This document shows, piece by piece, positions 1 to 9,500 of a stretch of 64,000 bases of DNA; the stretch's first letter is position 1; every line of letters starts with the position of its first letter. The DNA is from Thalassospira lohafexi (GTDB taxonomy: Bacteria > Pseudomonadota > Alphaproteobacteria > Rhodospirillales > Thalassospiraceae). Position numbers and translations under genes: made by a program. A model generated the notes under the pieces. That model did no database searches. It had not been told where the DNA came from and saw only the letters and a program-made list of their open reading frames with translations. Location of the stretch: NCBI RefSeq assembly GCF_002844275.1, contig NZ_NXGX01000006.1, forward strand, positions 1 through 64,000, given 5' to 3'.

Positions 1-17
1 CTAAGATCCTCGAGTAA
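1..17 (+). CDS. tuf: Elongation factor Tu, extreme C-terminus (partial)
   Basis: The first 17 bases read, in frame, K-I-L-E followed by TAA. Many alphaproteobacterial EF-Tu proteins end in this way, and tuf is normally the gene just upstream of rpsJ in this lineage. Only four codons are inside the window, so the call rests on position plus this short tail. The rest of the gene lies to the left of the window. Confidence 0.65.
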
Positions 18-39
18 TTTTTCTCTTGATCTTTGTGTG

Positions 40-73
40 GCGGGCGGCTACATAGGCCGCCCGCTATACTTTT
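40..73 (+). terminator. Hairpin between tuf and rpsJ, possible attenuator
   Basis: A perfect 9-bp GC-rich stem (40-48 with 56-64) closes a 7-nt loop and is followed by TATACTTTT. The T tract is weak, so partial termination, attenuation or an mRNA processing site between the str operon (tuf) and the S10 operon all fit. Transcription must continue or restart to reach rpsJ about 65 bases further on. Confidence 0.5.
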
Positions 74-136
74 GCGGCAATCGTCAACTCCAGTTGAGGG
101 GCCGGTGTCCTTTTGAGGGCTCCGGTACATAATTAC

Positions 137-445
137 ATGGATAGTCAGAACATTCGCATTCGCCTTAAGGCGTTTGACCATCGCGTGCTGGATCAGTCCA
201 CGCGCGAGATCGTCAATACGGCGAAGCGCACTGGCGCAGAGGTCCGCGGCCCAATTCCGCTGCCGACCCGCATCGAAAAATACACTGTTCTGCGGTCTCC
301 GCACATCGATAAGAAATCGCGTGAGCAGTTTGAAATCCGTACGCACAAGCGTCTTCTCGACATTGTCGACCCGACCCCGCAAACCGTTGATGCTCTTATG
401 AAGCTCGACCTTGCTGCCGGTGTCGACGTCGAGATCAAACTTTAA
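137..445 (+). CDS. rpsJ: 30S ribosomal protein S10
   Basis: S10, about 102 residues, is part of the 30S head and also the NusE partner in transcription antitermination. The start at 137 gives a protein beginning [15 protein letters not shown], the normal family N-terminus. An upstream ATG at 113 would add eight unconserved residues. It is the first gene of the S10 operon, 16 nt before rplC. Confidence 0.97.
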   Translation: MDSQNIRIRLKAFDHRVLDQSTREIVNTAKRTGAEVRGPIPLPTRIEKYTVLRSPHIDKKSREQFEIRTHKRLLDIVDPTPQTVDALMKLDLAAGVDVEIKL

Positions 446-461
446 TCGGGAGTAAGCCGCA

Positions 462-1178
462 ATGCGTAGTGGACTTATTACCCAGAAGGTCGGCATGACC
501 CGCGTCTTTAACGACGATGGTTCCCACCTTCCTGTAACAGTTCTGAAGGTCGAAGATCTTCAGGTTGTCGCCAACCGTACCAATGAACTCGACGGCTACG
601 TCGCTGTTCAGCTTGGTTATGGCAAAGCGAAAGTGAAAAACGTATCGAAGCCGATGCGCGGTCACTTCGCCAAAGCCAAGGTTGAGCCGAAAGCCAAACT
701 TGCTGAATTTCGCGTTAGCGAAGATGGCCTGATCGAAGTTGGTGCAGAACTTTCTGCTACTCACTTTGTTGATGGTCAGTACGTTGACGTAATCGGCACC
801 TCCATCGGTAAAGGTTTTGCCGGTGCGATGAAGCGTCACAACTTCGGTGGTCTTCGTGCGTCGCACGGTGTGTCTGTATCGCACCGTTCGCATGGTTCCA
901 CTGGTCAGTGTCAGGATCCGGGCCGCGTCTTCAAAGGTAAGAAGATGGCAGGTCACATGGGTGCCGCACGTGTTACCGTTCAGTCCTTGAAAATCGTCAC
1001 TTCTGACGAAGCAAAAGGTCTGATCCTGATTCATGGTGCAGTCCCGGGTCACAAGGGCGCATATGTCCTTGTTAAGGATTCTGTGAAACGTGCTGCGCCG
1101 GAAGGTCTTCCGTTCCCAGCCGCGCTTAAGGGTGCTGCCCCGGCTGCTGAAGAAGCTGTCGCCGAGGATAAGGAATAA
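462..1178 (+). CDS. rplC: 50S ribosomal protein L3
   Basis: L3, 238 residues, an early 50S assembly protein that reaches the peptidyl-transferase centre. The central [20 protein letters not shown] loop corresponds to the stretch carrying the glutamine methylated by PrmB in E. coli. The C-terminus carries an Ala/Glu-rich tail (about the last 15 residues) that is longer than in enterobacteria. It sits in the usual place between rpsJ and rplD. Confidence 0.97.
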   Translation: MRSGLITQKVGMTRVFNDDGSHLPVTVLKVEDLQVVANRTNELDGYVAVQLGYGKAKVKNVSKPMRGHFAKAKVEPKAKLAEFRVSEDGLIEVGAELSATHFVDGQYVDVIGTSIGKGFAGAMKRHNFGGLRASHGVSVSHRSHGSTGQCQDPGRVFKGKKMAGHMGAARVTVQSLKIVTSDEAKGLILIHGAVPGHKGAYVLVKDSVKRAAPEGLPFPAALKGAAPAAEEAVAEDKE

Positions 1179-1183
1179 GCATC

Positions 1184-1804
1184 ATGAAGCTCGACATTCT
1201 TAAACTTGACGCTTCCAAGGCCGGTAACATTGATCTCGCAGAAGAGATCTTTGGTCTGGAAGTACGTCGCGACGTTCTGCACCGTATGGTGAACTGGCAG
1301 TTGGCAAAACGCCGTGCTGGTACCCATAAGGTAAAAGAAAAGTCGGAAATTTCCGCAACCACGAAAAAGTTCGTGCGTCAGAAAGGTAGTGGCGGTGCTC
1401 GTCACGGTTCCCGTAAGGCAGCACAGTTCCGTGGTGGTGGGGTTGTGCATGGTCCGCGTGTTCGCGATCACGCACACGATCTGACCAAGAAATTCCGTAA
1501 GCTCGCGCTTAAAACCGCTCTGTCGGCTAAAGCAAAGGACGGTAAGCTTATCGTTCTTGATAATGCGGAATTCTCGGATGCTAAAACCAAGAGTCTGGTT
1601 GCAGTTTTCAACAAACTCGGCTGGAAGTCTGCATTGATCATTGATGGTACGCAGGTCAACGAAGGTTTTGCTCGCGCTGCGCGCAATATCCCGCAAATTG
1701 ATGTGTTGCCTGAGATCGGTGCTAACGTCTATGACATCCTTCGCCGTGACACCTTGGTGCTCACCAAGGGTGCGGTCGAAGCGTTGGAGGCACGTCTCAA
1801 ATGA
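1184..1804 (+). CDS. rplD: 50S ribosomal protein L4
   Basis: L4/L1e family, 206 residues. The long positively charged loop ([20 protein letters not shown], roughly residues 60-85) lines the peptide exit tunnel. In E. coli L4 also autoregulates the S10 operon through the leader; no obvious equivalent leader structure is visible here. Its stop overlaps the rplW start by four bases (ATGA), so the two are translationally coupled. Confidence 0.97.
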   Translation: MKLDILKLDASKAGNIDLAEEIFGLEVRRDVLHRMVNWQLAKRRAGTHKVKEKSEISATTKKFVRQKGSGGARHGSRKAAQFRGGGVVHGPRVRDHAHDLTKKFRKLALKTALSAKAKDGKLIVLDNAEFSDAKTKSLVAVFNKLGWKSALIIDGTQVNEGFARAARNIPQIDVLPEIGANVYDILRRDTLVLTKGAVEALEARLK

Positions 1805-2103
1805 CGATCATCAGCAAAGAGCGGATGTACGAAGTCATCCGCGCCCCGCATATTACTGAAAAGTCGACGTTGATTTCTGAACACAACGCTGTTGCGTTCA
1901 AAGTCGCGATCGACGCCACCAAGCCGGAGATTAAGGCTGCTGTGGAAGGTCTGTTCGGGGTGAAGGTCAAGGCGGTCAATACCTCTGTGGTAAAAGGAAA
2001 GACCAAGCGTTTTCGCGGTATTTCCGGTCGTCGGAGCGATTTCAAGAAAGCGATGGTAACCCTCGAAGAGGGTCATTCCGTCGATGTGACTACGGGAATC
2101 TAA
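1801..2103 (+). CDS. rplW: 50S ribosomal protein L23
   Basis: L23, 100 residues, sits at the tunnel exit and is the docking site for trigger factor and SRP. The family start [14 protein letters not shown] is clear and the loop [20 protein letters not shown] is conserved. It begins inside the rplD stop codon and is followed by rplB after 4 nt. Confidence 0.97.
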   Translation: MTIISKERMYEVIRAPHITEKSTLISEHNAVAFKVAIDATKPEIKAAVEGLFGVKVKAVNTSVVKGKTKRFRGISGRRSDFKKAMVTLEEGHSVDVTTGI

Positions 2104-2107
2104 GACA

Positions 2108-2935
2108 ATGGCTTTGAAGAAGTTTAAACCAACCTCTCCTGGTCGCCGTCAGCTGGTTCTTGTCGATCGTTCTGATCTCCACAAGGGCAAGCCGATTAAA
2201 GCGTTGACCGAAGGTCTTCGCAAGAAAGGTGGCCGTAACAACACTGGTCGTATCACCGCCCGCCGTATTGGTGGTGGTCACAAACGTCGTTACCGTATGA
2301 TCGATTTCAAACGTACCAAGTTTGATATTGTCGGTACCGTCGAGCGTTTGGAATATGATCCGAACCGCACCGCGTTTATCGCGTTGGTTCGTTATTCTGA
2401 CGACGAATTGGCCTACATCCTAGCACCACAGCGTCTCGCAATTGGCGACAAGATTGTTGCCGCTGAACGCGTAGATATTAAGCCGGGCAATGCCGCACCG
2501 CTGAAGAATATTCCGGTCGGTACCATTATCCATAACGTCGAACTGAAAGCCGGTAAAGGTGGTCAGGTCGCACGTTCAGCAGGTGCCTATGTGCAACTTG
2601 TTGGTAAGGATCAGGGTTACGCCCAGCTGAAGCTGTCCTCCGGTGAAGTACGTTTGGTTCGTGGTGAATGCATGGCTACCATTGGTGCCGTGTCTAACCA
2701 GGACCATCAAAACATCAACCTTGGTAAAGCCGGCCGTAATCGCTGGCTTGGCAAACGTCCTTCGGTTCGTGGTGTAGCCATGAACCCGATCGATCACCCG
2801 CATGGTGGTGGTGAAGGTCGTACATCGGGTGGTCGTCATCCGGTTACGCCGTGGGGTAAGCCTACCAAGGGCAAACGTACCCGCTCGAACAAAAAGACCG
2901 ACGCGCTTATCATGCGCCGTCGTCACAAGAGCTAA
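2108..2935 (+). CDS. rplB: 50S ribosomal protein L2
   Basis: L2, 275 residues, needed for subunit association and peptidyl-transferase activity. The C-terminal loop around [17 protein letters not shown] contains the conserved histidine close to the active centre. Full family length with the usual basic C-terminus. Confidence 0.98.
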   Translation: MALKKFKPTSPGRRQLVLVDRSDLHKGKPIKALTEGLRKKGGRNNTGRITARRIGGGHKRRYRMIDFKRTKFDIVGTVERLEYDPNRTAFIALVRYSDDELAYILAPQRLAIGDKIVAAERVDIKPGNAAPLKNIPVGTIIHNVELKAGKGGQVARSAGAYVQLVGKDQGYAQLKLSSGEVRLVRGECMATIGAVSNQDHQNINLGKAGRNRWLGKRPSVRGVAMNPIDHPHGGGEGRTSGGRHPVTPWGKPTKGKRTRSNKKTDALIMRRRHKS

Positions 2936-2951
2936 CGGAGGAGGCTAGACT

Positions 2952-3230
2952 ATGGCGCGTTCCGTTTGGAAGGGTCCGTTCGTTGACGGATACCTTCTTA
3001 AGAAAGCCGATACTGTCCGTGCCTCAGGCCGGAATGAGGTAATTAAGACCTGGTCGCGGCGCTCGACGATTTTGCCGCAATTTGTAGGCCTCACCTTTGG
3101 GGTTTATAATGGCCAGAAGTTTCTGCCAGTGCTCGTGAACGAAGATATGATCGGTCACAAGTTTGGTGAATTCTCGCCGACCCGTACCTACTATGGTCAC
3201 GCGGCCGACAAAAAGGCGAAGAGGAAGTAA
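2952..3230 (+). CDS. rpsS: 30S ribosomal protein S19
   Basis: S19, 92 residues, binds 16S rRNA in the 30S head with S13. The N-terminal [20 protein letters not shown] and the central [13 protein letters not shown] are family signatures. A strong GGAGGAGG-type ribosome site (2937-2944) precedes the ATG, and rplV follows after 2 nt. Confidence 0.98.
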   Translation: MARSVWKGPFVDGYLLKKADTVRASGRNEVIKTWSRRSTILPQFVGLTFGVYNGQKFLPVLVNEDMIGHKFGEFSPTRTYYGHAADKKAKRK

Positions 3231-3232
3231 CG

Positions 3233-3613
3233 ATGGGTAAGAAAGCTGACATCCGTCGGCTGGCGGATAACGAGGCTGCTGCTTCGCTCCGGGCTTTACG
3301 CATTTCCCCGCGTAAGCTCAACCTCGTCGCCGAGTCGATCCGTGGTATGAAGGCAGAAGCTGCTTTGGCAGAACTGACCTTCTCCAACAAACGTATTTCG
3401 CAGGACGTCAAAAAGCTGCTGGAATCGGCAATCGCAAATGCCGAAAACAACCATCAGCTTGATGTTGATCGTCTCTTTATCAAAGAGGCGTCTGTTGGTA
3501 AGGCCTTCGTGATGAAACGTTGGCGCGCCCGTGCACGCGGTCGTGTCGGCAAGATCATTAAGCCGTTCTCCAACATCCGCATCGTCGTTTGCGAACGTGA
3601 GGAGACCGAGTAA
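3233..3613 (+). CDS. rplV: 50S ribosomal protein L22
   Basis: L22, 126 residues, whose beta-hairpin narrows the exit tunnel. The signature near residues 85-115 includes [10 protein letters not shown], the hairpin tip relevant to macrolide binding. The final TAA shares its last base with the rpsC start (TAATG), giving tight coupling. Confidence 0.97.
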   Translation: MGKKADIRRLADNEAAASLRALRISPRKLNLVAESIRGMKAEAALAELTFSNKRISQDVKKLLESAIANAENNHQLDVDRLFIKEASVGKAFVMKRWRARARGRVGKIIKPFSNIRIVVCEREETE

Positions 3614-4299
3614 TGGGTCAAAAAGTAAATCCGATCGGTCTACGCGTTGGGATTAACCGTACCTGGGATTCCCGCTGGTACGCCAACAAGACCGATTTCG
3701 CTGATCTTCTTCATGAAGATATTGCGATCCGTAATTTCATCTTCACCCGGCTTAAGCAGGCCGGTGTCTCGAAGGTGATTATCGAACGTCCGGCGAAAAA
3801 AGCCCGCATCTCGATTCACTCTGCCCGTCCGGGTGTTGTGATTGGGAAAAAAGGCCAGGACATCGAGAAGCTCAAGAACGATCTGCAGAAGATGACCAAG
3901 TCAGAAGTGCAGGTTAACATCATCGAAATCCGTAAACCGGAAATCGATGCCAAGCTGGTCGCTGATAACATCGCCCAGCAGCTTGAGCGCCGTGTTTCGT
4001 TCCGTCGCGCTATGAAGCGCTCGGTTCAGAACGCAATGCGTCTCGGTGCTGGTGGCATTCGTATTAATGCTGCTGGTCGTCTTGGTGGCGCTGAAATCGC
4101 TCGTACCGAATGGTATCGTGAAGGTCGCGTTCCGCTGCACACGCTGCGTGCGGACGTTGATTATGGCACTTCAGAAGCACACACCACCTATGGTGTTTGC
4201 GGTCTGAAGGTCTGGATCTTCAAGGGCGAAATCATGGCACATGATCCGTTGGCTTCAGAGCGTAAAGCGCTCGAGTCGGCTGGTTCCGGTCGTAAGTAA
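3613..4299 (+). CDS. rpsC: 30S ribosomal protein S3
   Basis: S3, 228 residues, at the mRNA entry tunnel, with a helicase role alongside S4 and S5. The KH domain is visible with the [15 protein letters not shown] loop (about residues 75-90). The C-terminal domain carries [12 protein letters not shown]. Family length. Confidence 0.98.
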   Translation: MGQKVNPIGLRVGINRTWDSRWYANKTDFADLLHEDIAIRNFIFTRLKQAGVSKVIIERPAKKARISIHSARPGVVIGKKGQDIEKLKNDLQKMTKSEVQVNIIEIRKPEIDAKLVADNIAQQLERRVSFRRAMKRSVQNAMRLGAGGIRINAAGRLGGAEIARTEWYREGRVPLHTLRADVDYGTSEAHTTYGVCGLKVWIFKGEIMAHDPLASERKALESAGSGRK

Positions 4300-4311
4300 G
4301 GAGATCCCGAT

Positions 4312-4731
4312 ATGCTTTCTCCGAAACGTACAAAGTTCCGTAAAGCCTTCAAAGGTCGCCTGAAAGGGCAGGCCAAAGGTGGTACCGAACTGAATTTCGG
4401 CGCTTATGGCTTGAAAGCCTTGGAGCCGGAGCGTATAACGGCGCGTCAGATCGAAGCGGCTCGCCGCGCGATCACTCGCCACATGCGCCGTCAAGGTCGT
4501 GTGTGGATACGCGTTTTCCCGGATCTACCGGTTTCGCAGAAGCCTGCCGAAGTCCGTCAGGGTAAAGGTAAAGGCTCGATCGAGTATTGGTCGGCACGCG
4601 TTAAACCGGGGCGGATTATGTTTGAACTCGACGGTGTTCCGTTGGATCTTGCACGCCGAGCTTTCGAGCTGGCAGCGGCAAAATTGCCGATCAAGACCAA
4701 GTTTGTCACACGTCTTGGTGAAGGGGAGTAA
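4312..4731 (+). CDS. rplP: 50S ribosomal protein L16
   Basis: L16, 139 residues, organises the A-site tRNA region of the 50S subunit. The N-terminal [16 protein letters not shown] and the [20 protein letters not shown] segment are diagnostic. It overlaps no neighbour; rpmC follows after 6 nt. Confidence 0.98.
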   Translation: MLSPKRTKFRKAFKGRLKGQAKGGTELNFGAYGLKALEPERITARQIEAARRAITRHMRRQGRVWIRVFPDLPVSQKPAEVRQGKGKGSIEYWSARVKPGRIMFELDGVPLDLARRAFELAAAKLPIKTKFVTRLGEGE

Positions 4732-4737
4732 TTAGTG

Positions 4738-4938
4738 ATGAAAGTTGCTGATCTCCGCGCTAAAAGCGCTGACGAACTAAAACAGATGCTGCTGGACCTG
4801 CGTAAGGAGTCGTTCAATATGCGATTCCAGCAGGCTTCTGGTCAGTTTGAGAACACTGCGCGGGTCCGTCAGGTCCGTCGTGATATCGCCCGCATCAAAA
4901 CCCTTCTCGGTAACGAGAAGGGTGCGACCGCGGCCTAA
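4738..4938 (+). CDS. rpmC: 50S ribosomal protein L29
   Basis: L29, 66 residues, a two-helix protein near L23 at the tunnel exit. The start at ATG 4738 gives the usual [18 protein letters not shown] three bases earlier (4735) would only add one residue, so ATG is preferred. The [16 protein letters not shown] signature is present. Confidence 0.95.
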   Translation: MKVADLRAKSADELKQMLLDLRKESFNMRFQQASGQFENTARVRQVRRDIARIKTLLGNEKGATAA

Positions 4939-4964
4939 CAGGACACGCAGAGGAGTAAACACAC

Positions 4965-5198
4965 ATGCCGAGGCGTGTATTGCAGGGGACAGTCGTTTCT
5001 ACAAAGAACGACAAGACTGTGGTGGTCCGTGTGGAACGCCAGGTCATGCACCCGCTGTATAAAAAGTACGTGCGCAAGTCGAAGAAATTCCACGCGCACG
5101 ATGAAGAGAACCGCTTCAAGACGGGTGACGTTGTTCGCATTCGCGAATGCAAACCGATCTCCAAATTGAAGTCTTGGGAAGTAGTGGTCGAGGAGTGA
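4965..5198 (+). CDS. rpsQ: 30S ribosomal protein S17
   Basis: S17, 77 residues, an OB-fold primary 16S binder. The sequence [20 protein letters not shown] and the later [11 protein letters not shown] motif match the family. An AGAGGAG ribosome site lies just upstream of the ATG. Confidence 0.97.
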   Translation: MPRRVLQGTVVSTKNDKTVVVRVERQVMHPLYKKYVRKSKKFHAHDEENRFKTGDVVRIRECKPISKLKSWEVVVEE

Positions 5199-5232
5199 GT
5201 CCTCAGCCCAATCATAGTCAAGGGGTAAACCC

Positions 5233-5601
5233 ATGATCCAGATGCAGTCCAATCTGGACGTTGCCGACAATAGTGGCGCTCGCCGCGTCCAGTGCATCAA
5301 GGTGCTGGGCGGTTCGAAGCGCAAAACCGCTCACGTTGGTGATGTTATCGTGGTTTCCGTTAAGGAAGCCATCCCGCGCGGTCGTGTAAAGAAGGGTGCA
5401 GTTCACAAAGCTGTCATCGTTCGCACCGCAAAGGAAATTCGTCGTGCCGATGGCTCGGCGATCCGCTTTGACCGTAACGCTGCCGTTCTCATTAATGCGA
5501 ATGGCGAGCCGATCGGAACGCGTATTTTCGGCCCGGTAACCCGTGAACTTCGTTCGCGTGGTTACATGAAGATCATTTCGCTCGCTCCGGAGGTGCTGTA
5601 A
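5233..5601 (+). CDS. rplN: 50S ribosomal protein L14
   Basis: L14, 122 residues, at the subunit interface (bridge B8) and target of the silencing factor RsfS. Signature [16 protein letters not shown] and the C-terminal FGPVTRELR are present. The final TAA overlaps the rplX ATG (TAATG). Confidence 0.98.
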   Translation: MIQMQSNLDVADNSGARRVQCIKVLGGSKRKTAHVGDVIVVSVKEAIPRGRVKKGAVHKAVIVRTAKEIRRADGSAIRFDRNAAVLINANGEPIGTRIFGPVTRELRSRGYMKIISLAPEVL

Positions 5602-5918
5602 TGGCTGCCAAGATTAAAAAGGGCGACCGCGTCATTGTTCTGACGGGTAAAGACAAAGGGAAGACCGGCGAAGTTCTCGCCGCATTCCCGACCGAGAACA
5701 AGGTTCTGGTTTCGGGCATCAACCTGGTGAAACGTCACCAGCGCCCGTCCGGTGCTGATGCCGGTGGCATTGTCGAGAAGGAAGCGAAAATTAACGTTTC
5801 CAATCTCGCGATTGTTGACCCGAAAGAAAATAAGCCGACCCGCGTCGGTTTTAAGACCCTTGATGATGGTCGCAAGGTTCGCTTCGCGAAGCTTAGCGGC
5901 GAAGTCATCGACAAGTGA
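5601..5918 (+). CDS. rplX: 50S ribosomal protein L24
   Basis: L24, 105 residues, the KOW-domain protein that starts 50S assembly. The KOW motif ([20 protein letters not shown]) lies at residues 5-25. It is followed closely by rplE. Confidence 0.97.
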   Translation: MAAKIKKGDRVIVLTGKDKGKTGEVLAAFPTENKVLVSGINLVKRHQRPSGADAGGIVEKEAKINVSNLAIVDPKENKPTRVGFKTLDDGRKVRFAKLSGEVIDK

Positions 5919-5929
5919 GGGACGGAAAA

Positions 5930-6469
5930 ATGACGCGCCTGCGCGAACATTATAAAGAAGTGGTGCGTGACGCACTCCTAGAGCAGTTCTCTTACGGGAA
6001 CAGCATGGAGATTCCGCGCCTCGAAAAGATCGTGATCAATATGGGTGTCGGCGACGCCACCCAAGATCGCAAAAAACTGGATGGTGCAGTTGCGGATCTC
6101 GCGGCTATCACCGGTCAGAAGCCTATCTTCACGGTAGCGAAAAAGTCGGTAGCGGCTTTCAAACTTCGTGAAGGCATGAACATCGGTTGTAAAGTGACCT
6201 TGCGTCGCGACCGTATGTTTGAGTTCCTGGACCGTCTTGTCACCATCGCGCTTCCGCGCGTTCGTGACTTCCGCGGCCTGAACAAAAAATCCTTTGATGG
6301 TCGTGGCAACTTTGCCATGGGCTTGAAGGAACAGTTCGTCTTTCCTGAAGTCGAGTACGACAAAGTTGACTCGGTCCGCGGGATGGACATCATCATTTGT
6401 ACCACGGCTAAGTCTGACGATGAAGCTCTTGCCCTTCTTAAGGGCTTTGATCTTCCGTTCGGAAACTAA
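5930..6469 (+). CDS. rplE: 50S ribosomal protein L5
   Basis: L5, 179 residues, binds 5S rRNA and forms a bridge with S13. I chose ATG 5930 ([12 protein letters not shown]) because a GAGGGA ribosome site ends a few bases upstream. The in-frame GTG at 5915 overlaps the rplX stop and would bury that site. Core motifs around IVINMGVG and FRGL are intact. Confidence 0.96.
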   Translation: MTRLREHYKEVVRDALLEQFSYGNSMEIPRLEKIVINMGVGDATQDRKKLDGAVADLAAITGQKPIFTVAKKSVAAFKLREGMNIGCKVTLRRDRMFEFLDRLVTIALPRVRDFRGLNKKSFDGRGNFAMGLKEQFVFPEVEYDKVDSVRGMDIIICTTAKSDDEALALLKGFDLPFGN

Positions 6470-6483
6470 CTGGAGGTTGGCCC

Positions 6484-6789
6484 ATGGCCAAGAAGAGCGC
6501 TGTAGAGCGTGAACTCAAACGTGAACGCCTGGCCAAGCAATTTGCTGCCAAGCGTGCCGCCCTTAAAGCGGTAATCGGCAACCGCGAAACGTCCCCTGAG
6601 GATCGTATCGTGGCTGTGATTAAACTCGCCCAGCTGCCGCGTAACTCGGCCCGCATCCGTCAGCGTATTCGCTGCCAGTTGTCCGGTCGTCCGCGCGGTG
6701 TGTATCGCAAATTCCGCCTGTCCCGTATCGCGCTTCGTGAACTTGCTTCACGTGGTCAGATCCCGGGCATGGTGAAATCCAGCTGGTAA
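6484..6789 (+). CDS. rpsN: 30S ribosomal protein S14, zinc-free form
   Basis: S14, 101 residues. This is the long form without the CxxC-x12-CxxC zinc site: only one cysteine is present, in the [15 protein letters not shown] segment. Long S14 is usual for proteobacteria. It lies between rplE and rpsH as in the standard spc operon. Confidence 0.97.
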   Translation: MAKKSAVERELKRERLAKQFAAKRAALKAVIGNRETSPEDRIVAVIKLAQLPRNSARIRQRIRCQLSGRPRGVYRKFRLSRIALRELASRGQIPGMVKSSW

Positions 6790-6801
6790 GGAGGACATCA
6801 C

Positions 6802-7200
6802 ATGTCGATGACCGATCCCGTAAGTGATATGCTCACGCGTATCCGTAACGGTCAGCGCGTTGGGAAATCCAGCGTTGTCTCGCCGGCTTCGAAACTGCGT
6901 ACCGGTGTGCTGGATGTTCTCCAGCGCGAAGGTTATATCCGCGGTTATAATGTAAGTGAAATTCGCAAGGGCATCAGTGAAATCAGCATCGAACTCAAGT
7001 ATTTTGAGGGCGAAGGTGTGATTAAGCAGATCGACCGCGTCTCGACCCCGGGTCGTCGTGTATATTCGAAGATCAAAGATCTTCCGAAGGTATACAATGG
7101 CTTGGGCATCGCAGTCCTGTCCACTCCGCGAGGAGTTCTTTCGGATCAGGAGGCTCGCGAACAGAATGTCGGCGGCGAAATCCTCTGCAAGGTATTCTAA
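6802..7200 (+). CDS. rpsH: 30S ribosomal protein S8
   Basis: S8, 132 residues, a central-domain 16S binder and, in E. coli, the translational repressor of the spc operon. The start [17 protein letters not shown] and the C-terminal [12 protein letters not shown] signature are clear. AAGGAGG lies 7 nt before the ATG. Confidence 0.97.
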   Translation: MSMTDPVSDMLTRIRNGQRVGKSSVVSPASKLRTGVLDVLQREGYIRGYNVSEIRKGISEISIELKYFEGEGVIKQIDRVSTPGRRVYSKIKDLPKVYNGLGIAVLSTPRGVLSDQEAREQNVGGEILCKVF

Positions 7201-7212
7201 GGAGGGCCAACG

Positions 7213-7746
7213 ATGTCGCGAGTAGGTAAAAATCCGGTGGTCGTGCCTAACGGCGTTACCATCACCCTGAACGAAGAGCAGATCAGTGCAAAAGGTAAGC
7301 TCGGTGAGCTTAACTTGTCTCTGACCTCGGACGTAACCGTTACCCAGGAAGATAACCAGATCTGGGTGAAACCGAAAAATGATAGTAAGCGCGCTCGTGC
7401 CCTTTGGGGTACCACCCGTGCGAACATCTCGAACCTCGTTTCCGGGGTTTCAGAAGGTTTCACCAAGAAATTGGAAATCACTGGTGTTGGTTATCGTGCG
7501 CAGGTTCAAGGCAACAAACTTGTTCTGCAGCTTGGCTTCTCACACGACGTGGAAATGGAGATCCCTACGGGTCTTAGCGTCGTTGCTGAAAAGCCGACCC
7601 TTGTCGCCATCTCTGGCGCAGATAAACAGCTTGTCGGTCAGTTCGCTGCAAATGCACGCGGCTGGCGCGGTCCGGAGCCTTACAAAGGCAAAGGTGTCCG
7701 TTACGAAGGCGAGTATATCTTGCGCAAAGAAGGCAAGAAGAAGTAA
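7213..7746 (+). CDS. rplF: 50S ribosomal protein L6
   Basis: L6, 177 residues, two related domains near the sarcin-ricin loop. The start [15 protein letters not shown] and the C-terminal signature [13 protein letters not shown] are diagnostic. AAGGAGG precedes the ATG. Confidence 0.98.
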   Translation: MSRVGKNPVVVPNGVTITLNEEQISAKGKLGELNLSLTSDVTVTQEDNQIWVKPKNDSKRARALWGTTRANISNLVSGVSEGFTKKLEITGVGYRAQVQGNKLVLQLGFSHDVEMEIPTGLSVVAEKPTLVAISGADKQLVGQFAANARGWRGPEPYKGKGVRYEGEYILRKEGKKK

Positions 7747-7757
7747 GGACTGGCACG

Positions 7758-8111
7758 ATGAAAAACGTGAGAAGCCTTTTCGAGCGCCGCAAACGTCGCG
7801 TTCGTTTTGCGATCCGCCAGAAAGCGGCCGGTCGCCCGCGCCTTTGTGTTCACCGTTCGAACGCTCACATCTATGCACAGGTTATCGACGACGTCGCTGG
7901 CACCACCTTGGTGGCTGCTTCGACGGCAGAGAAAGCCCTTGCAGGCAAAGGCAGTAATGCCGAAGCCGCTGTTCTGGTTGGCAAAGCCATTGCTGAACGT
8001 GCAGTTAAAGCTGGTGTGAAAACGGTCGTTTTCGATCGTGGCGGGTATTTGTTCCATGGCCGAGTGAAAGCTCTGGCCGATGCCGCCCGTGAGGGCGGTC
8101 TAGACTTCTAA
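7758..8111 (+). CDS. rplR: 50S ribosomal protein L18
   Basis: L18, 117 residues, one of the 5S rRNA binding proteins with L5. The [20 protein letters not shown] region and the C-terminal YHGRVKAL-like segment (here [17 protein letters not shown]) fit the family. Gap of 11 nt to rpsE. Confidence 0.97.
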   Translation: MKNVRSLFERRKRRVRFAIRQKAAGRPRLCVHRSNAHIYAQVIDDVAGTTLVAASTAEKALAGKGSNAEAAVLVGKAIAERAVKAGVKTVVFDRGGYLFHGRVKALADAAREGGLDF

Positions 8112-8122
8112 GGAGCACGACC

Positions 8123-8701
8123 ATGGCACGTAACCAGAATCAACAGCAGCAGCAGGCGCCGAAAGCCCGTGAAGAAAACGAACTCGTCGACAAGCTGGTT
8201 GGTATCAACCGCGTCGCGAAAGTCGTTAAGGGCGGTCGTCGTTTTGCATTTTCCGCAATGGTCGTTGTCGGTGACCAGCGCGGTCGCGTCGGGTACGGCA
8301 CGGGTAAAGCCCGTGAAGTTCCAGAAGCGATCCGTAAAGCCACCGAAGCAGCCAAACGCAACATGATCCGCGTTCCGCTTCGTGAAGGGCGTACCCTTCA
8401 CCATGATACCAAAGGCCATTTCGGTGCAGGCAAGGTTGTCCTTCGCTCGGCTCCGGCTGGTACCGGTATCATTGCCGGCGGTGCGATGCGTGCGGTTTTC
8501 GAAACCATGGGCGTTCAGGACGTTGTGTCCAAATGTACCGGTTCGAACAACCCACACAATGTGATCCGCGCAACCCTTGATGCTCTGGTCAACGGTGCGT
8601 CTCCGCGTCAGGTCGCTGCTAAGCGTGGCCTGAAAGTCGGTGACGTCGTTGCCCGTCGCGATAGCGGTTCGGCTGCGGCCGCCGTTCTCGAAAAGGAGTA
8701 A
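8123..8701 (+). CDS. rpsE: 30S ribosomal protein S5
   Basis: S5, 192 residues, a proofreading and mRNA-unwinding protein at the 30S entry site. The dsRBD-like [19 protein letters not shown] signature starts near residue 35. The N-terminus has a short run of Gln (QNQQQQQ), a lineage-specific extension without known role. Confidence 0.97.
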   Translation: MARNQNQQQQQAPKAREENELVDKLVGINRVAKVVKGGRRFAFSAMVVVGDQRGRVGYGTGKAREVPEAIRKATEAAKRNMIRVPLREGRTLHHDTKGHFGAGKVVLRSAPAGTGIIAGGAMRAVFETMGVQDVVSKCTGSNNPHNVIRATLDALVNGASPRQVAAKRGLKVGDVVARRDSGSAAAAVLEKE

Positions 8702-8707
8702 TTCGAT

Positions 8708-8902
8708 ATGGCTGCTAAGAAAAAAGCGACTGTACGCGTTACCCAGACGGGTTCGCCGATCGGACGTCCGGCAGATCAGCGTCAGACCCTTGTGGGTCTT
8801 GGCCTGAACAAAATGCACCGGACTCGTGAGCTGGAAGATACACCAGCTGTTCGCGGTATGATCGCAAAGGTCAAACATCTCGTCCGTGTGGACGAGGCTT
8901 GA
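8708..8902 (+). CDS. rpmD: 50S ribosomal protein L30
   Basis: L30, 64 residues, a small 23S-binding protein. The signature [18 protein letters not shown] followed by [20 protein letters not shown] is typical. It lies in the standard rpsE-rpmD-rplO order. Confidence 0.97.
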   Translation: MAAKKKATVRVTQTGSPIGRPADQRQTLVGLGLNKMHRTRELEDTPAVRGMIAKVKHLVRVDEA

Positions 8903-8931
8903 TTGACCCCAGATCGAAAAGGTGTTGAACG

Positions 8932-9417
8932 ATGAAACTCAACGAACTTGCCGATAACCCGGGTGCGCGTAAAGCGCGTACCCGCGTCGGTCGCGGTATC
9001 GGTTCGGGCAAAGGCAAAACTTCTGGCGCAGGTCAGAAGGGTCAGAAGTCCCGTTCAGGTGTAGCCATTAATGGCTTCGAAGGTGGGCAGATGCCTATCT
9101 ATCGCCGTCTTCCGAAACGCGGCTTTACGAACCTGTTCAAGAAACAGTTCGGTGTTGTAAACCTTGGTACCCTTCAGACCGCCGTTGATAACGGTGATCT
9201 TGAAGAAGGTGCGAATGTCACCGTAGCTCTTCTTGCAGAAAAAGGCCTTGCCCGTCCGCAGAAAGACGGTCTGCGTCTTCTTGCTAAAGGTGAACTGAAA
9301 GCGAAACTGAACATCGAGATTACCGGTGCTTCCAAAGCAGCTGTTGAAGCTGTTGAGAAAGCCGGCGGCTCGGTTAAGGTTCTTGCTCCGGTCGCTGAAG
9401 CAAAAACCGCAGAATAA
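8932..9417 (+). CDS. rplO: 50S ribosomal protein L15
   Basis: L15, 161 residues, a late 50S assembly protein. The glycine-rich N-terminal region ([20 protein letters not shown]) and the [17 protein letters not shown] segment are conserved. It is followed by an 83-nt spacer with a strong hairpin before secY. Confidence 0.97.
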   Translation: MKLNELADNPGARKARTRVGRGIGSGKGKTSGAGQKGQKSRSGVAINGFEGGQMPIYRRLPKRGFTNLFKKQFGVVNLGTLQTAVDNGDLEEGANVTVALLAEKGLARPQKDGLRLLAKGELKAKLNIEITGASKAAVEAVEKAGGSVKVLAPVAEAKTAE

Positions 9418-9434
9418 GCCTATAATGACTTCGT

Positions 9435-9478
9435 GAGGGTCCGGTTCCATTAATTTGCGGGACCGGACCCTCCAGTTT
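9435..9478 (+). terminator. Hairpin between rplO and secY, attenuator-like
   Basis: An 11-bp stem (9435-9445 with 9462-9472) encloses a loop of about 16 nt and is followed by CAGTTTTA. It resembles a leaky intrinsic terminator or a processing site and could set secY expression below that of the ribosomal genes. No separate promoter was found for secY, so readthrough must be substantial. Confidence 0.55.
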
Positions 9479-9500
9479 TAGTGTATTGGGAGATGAGTGC

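Noticed and set aside
435-1052. Long minus-strand open frames opposite ribosomal genes (for example 205 and 215 residues)
   Set aside because: They are antisense to well-supported ribosomal genes, have no recognisable domain and arise from codon bias.
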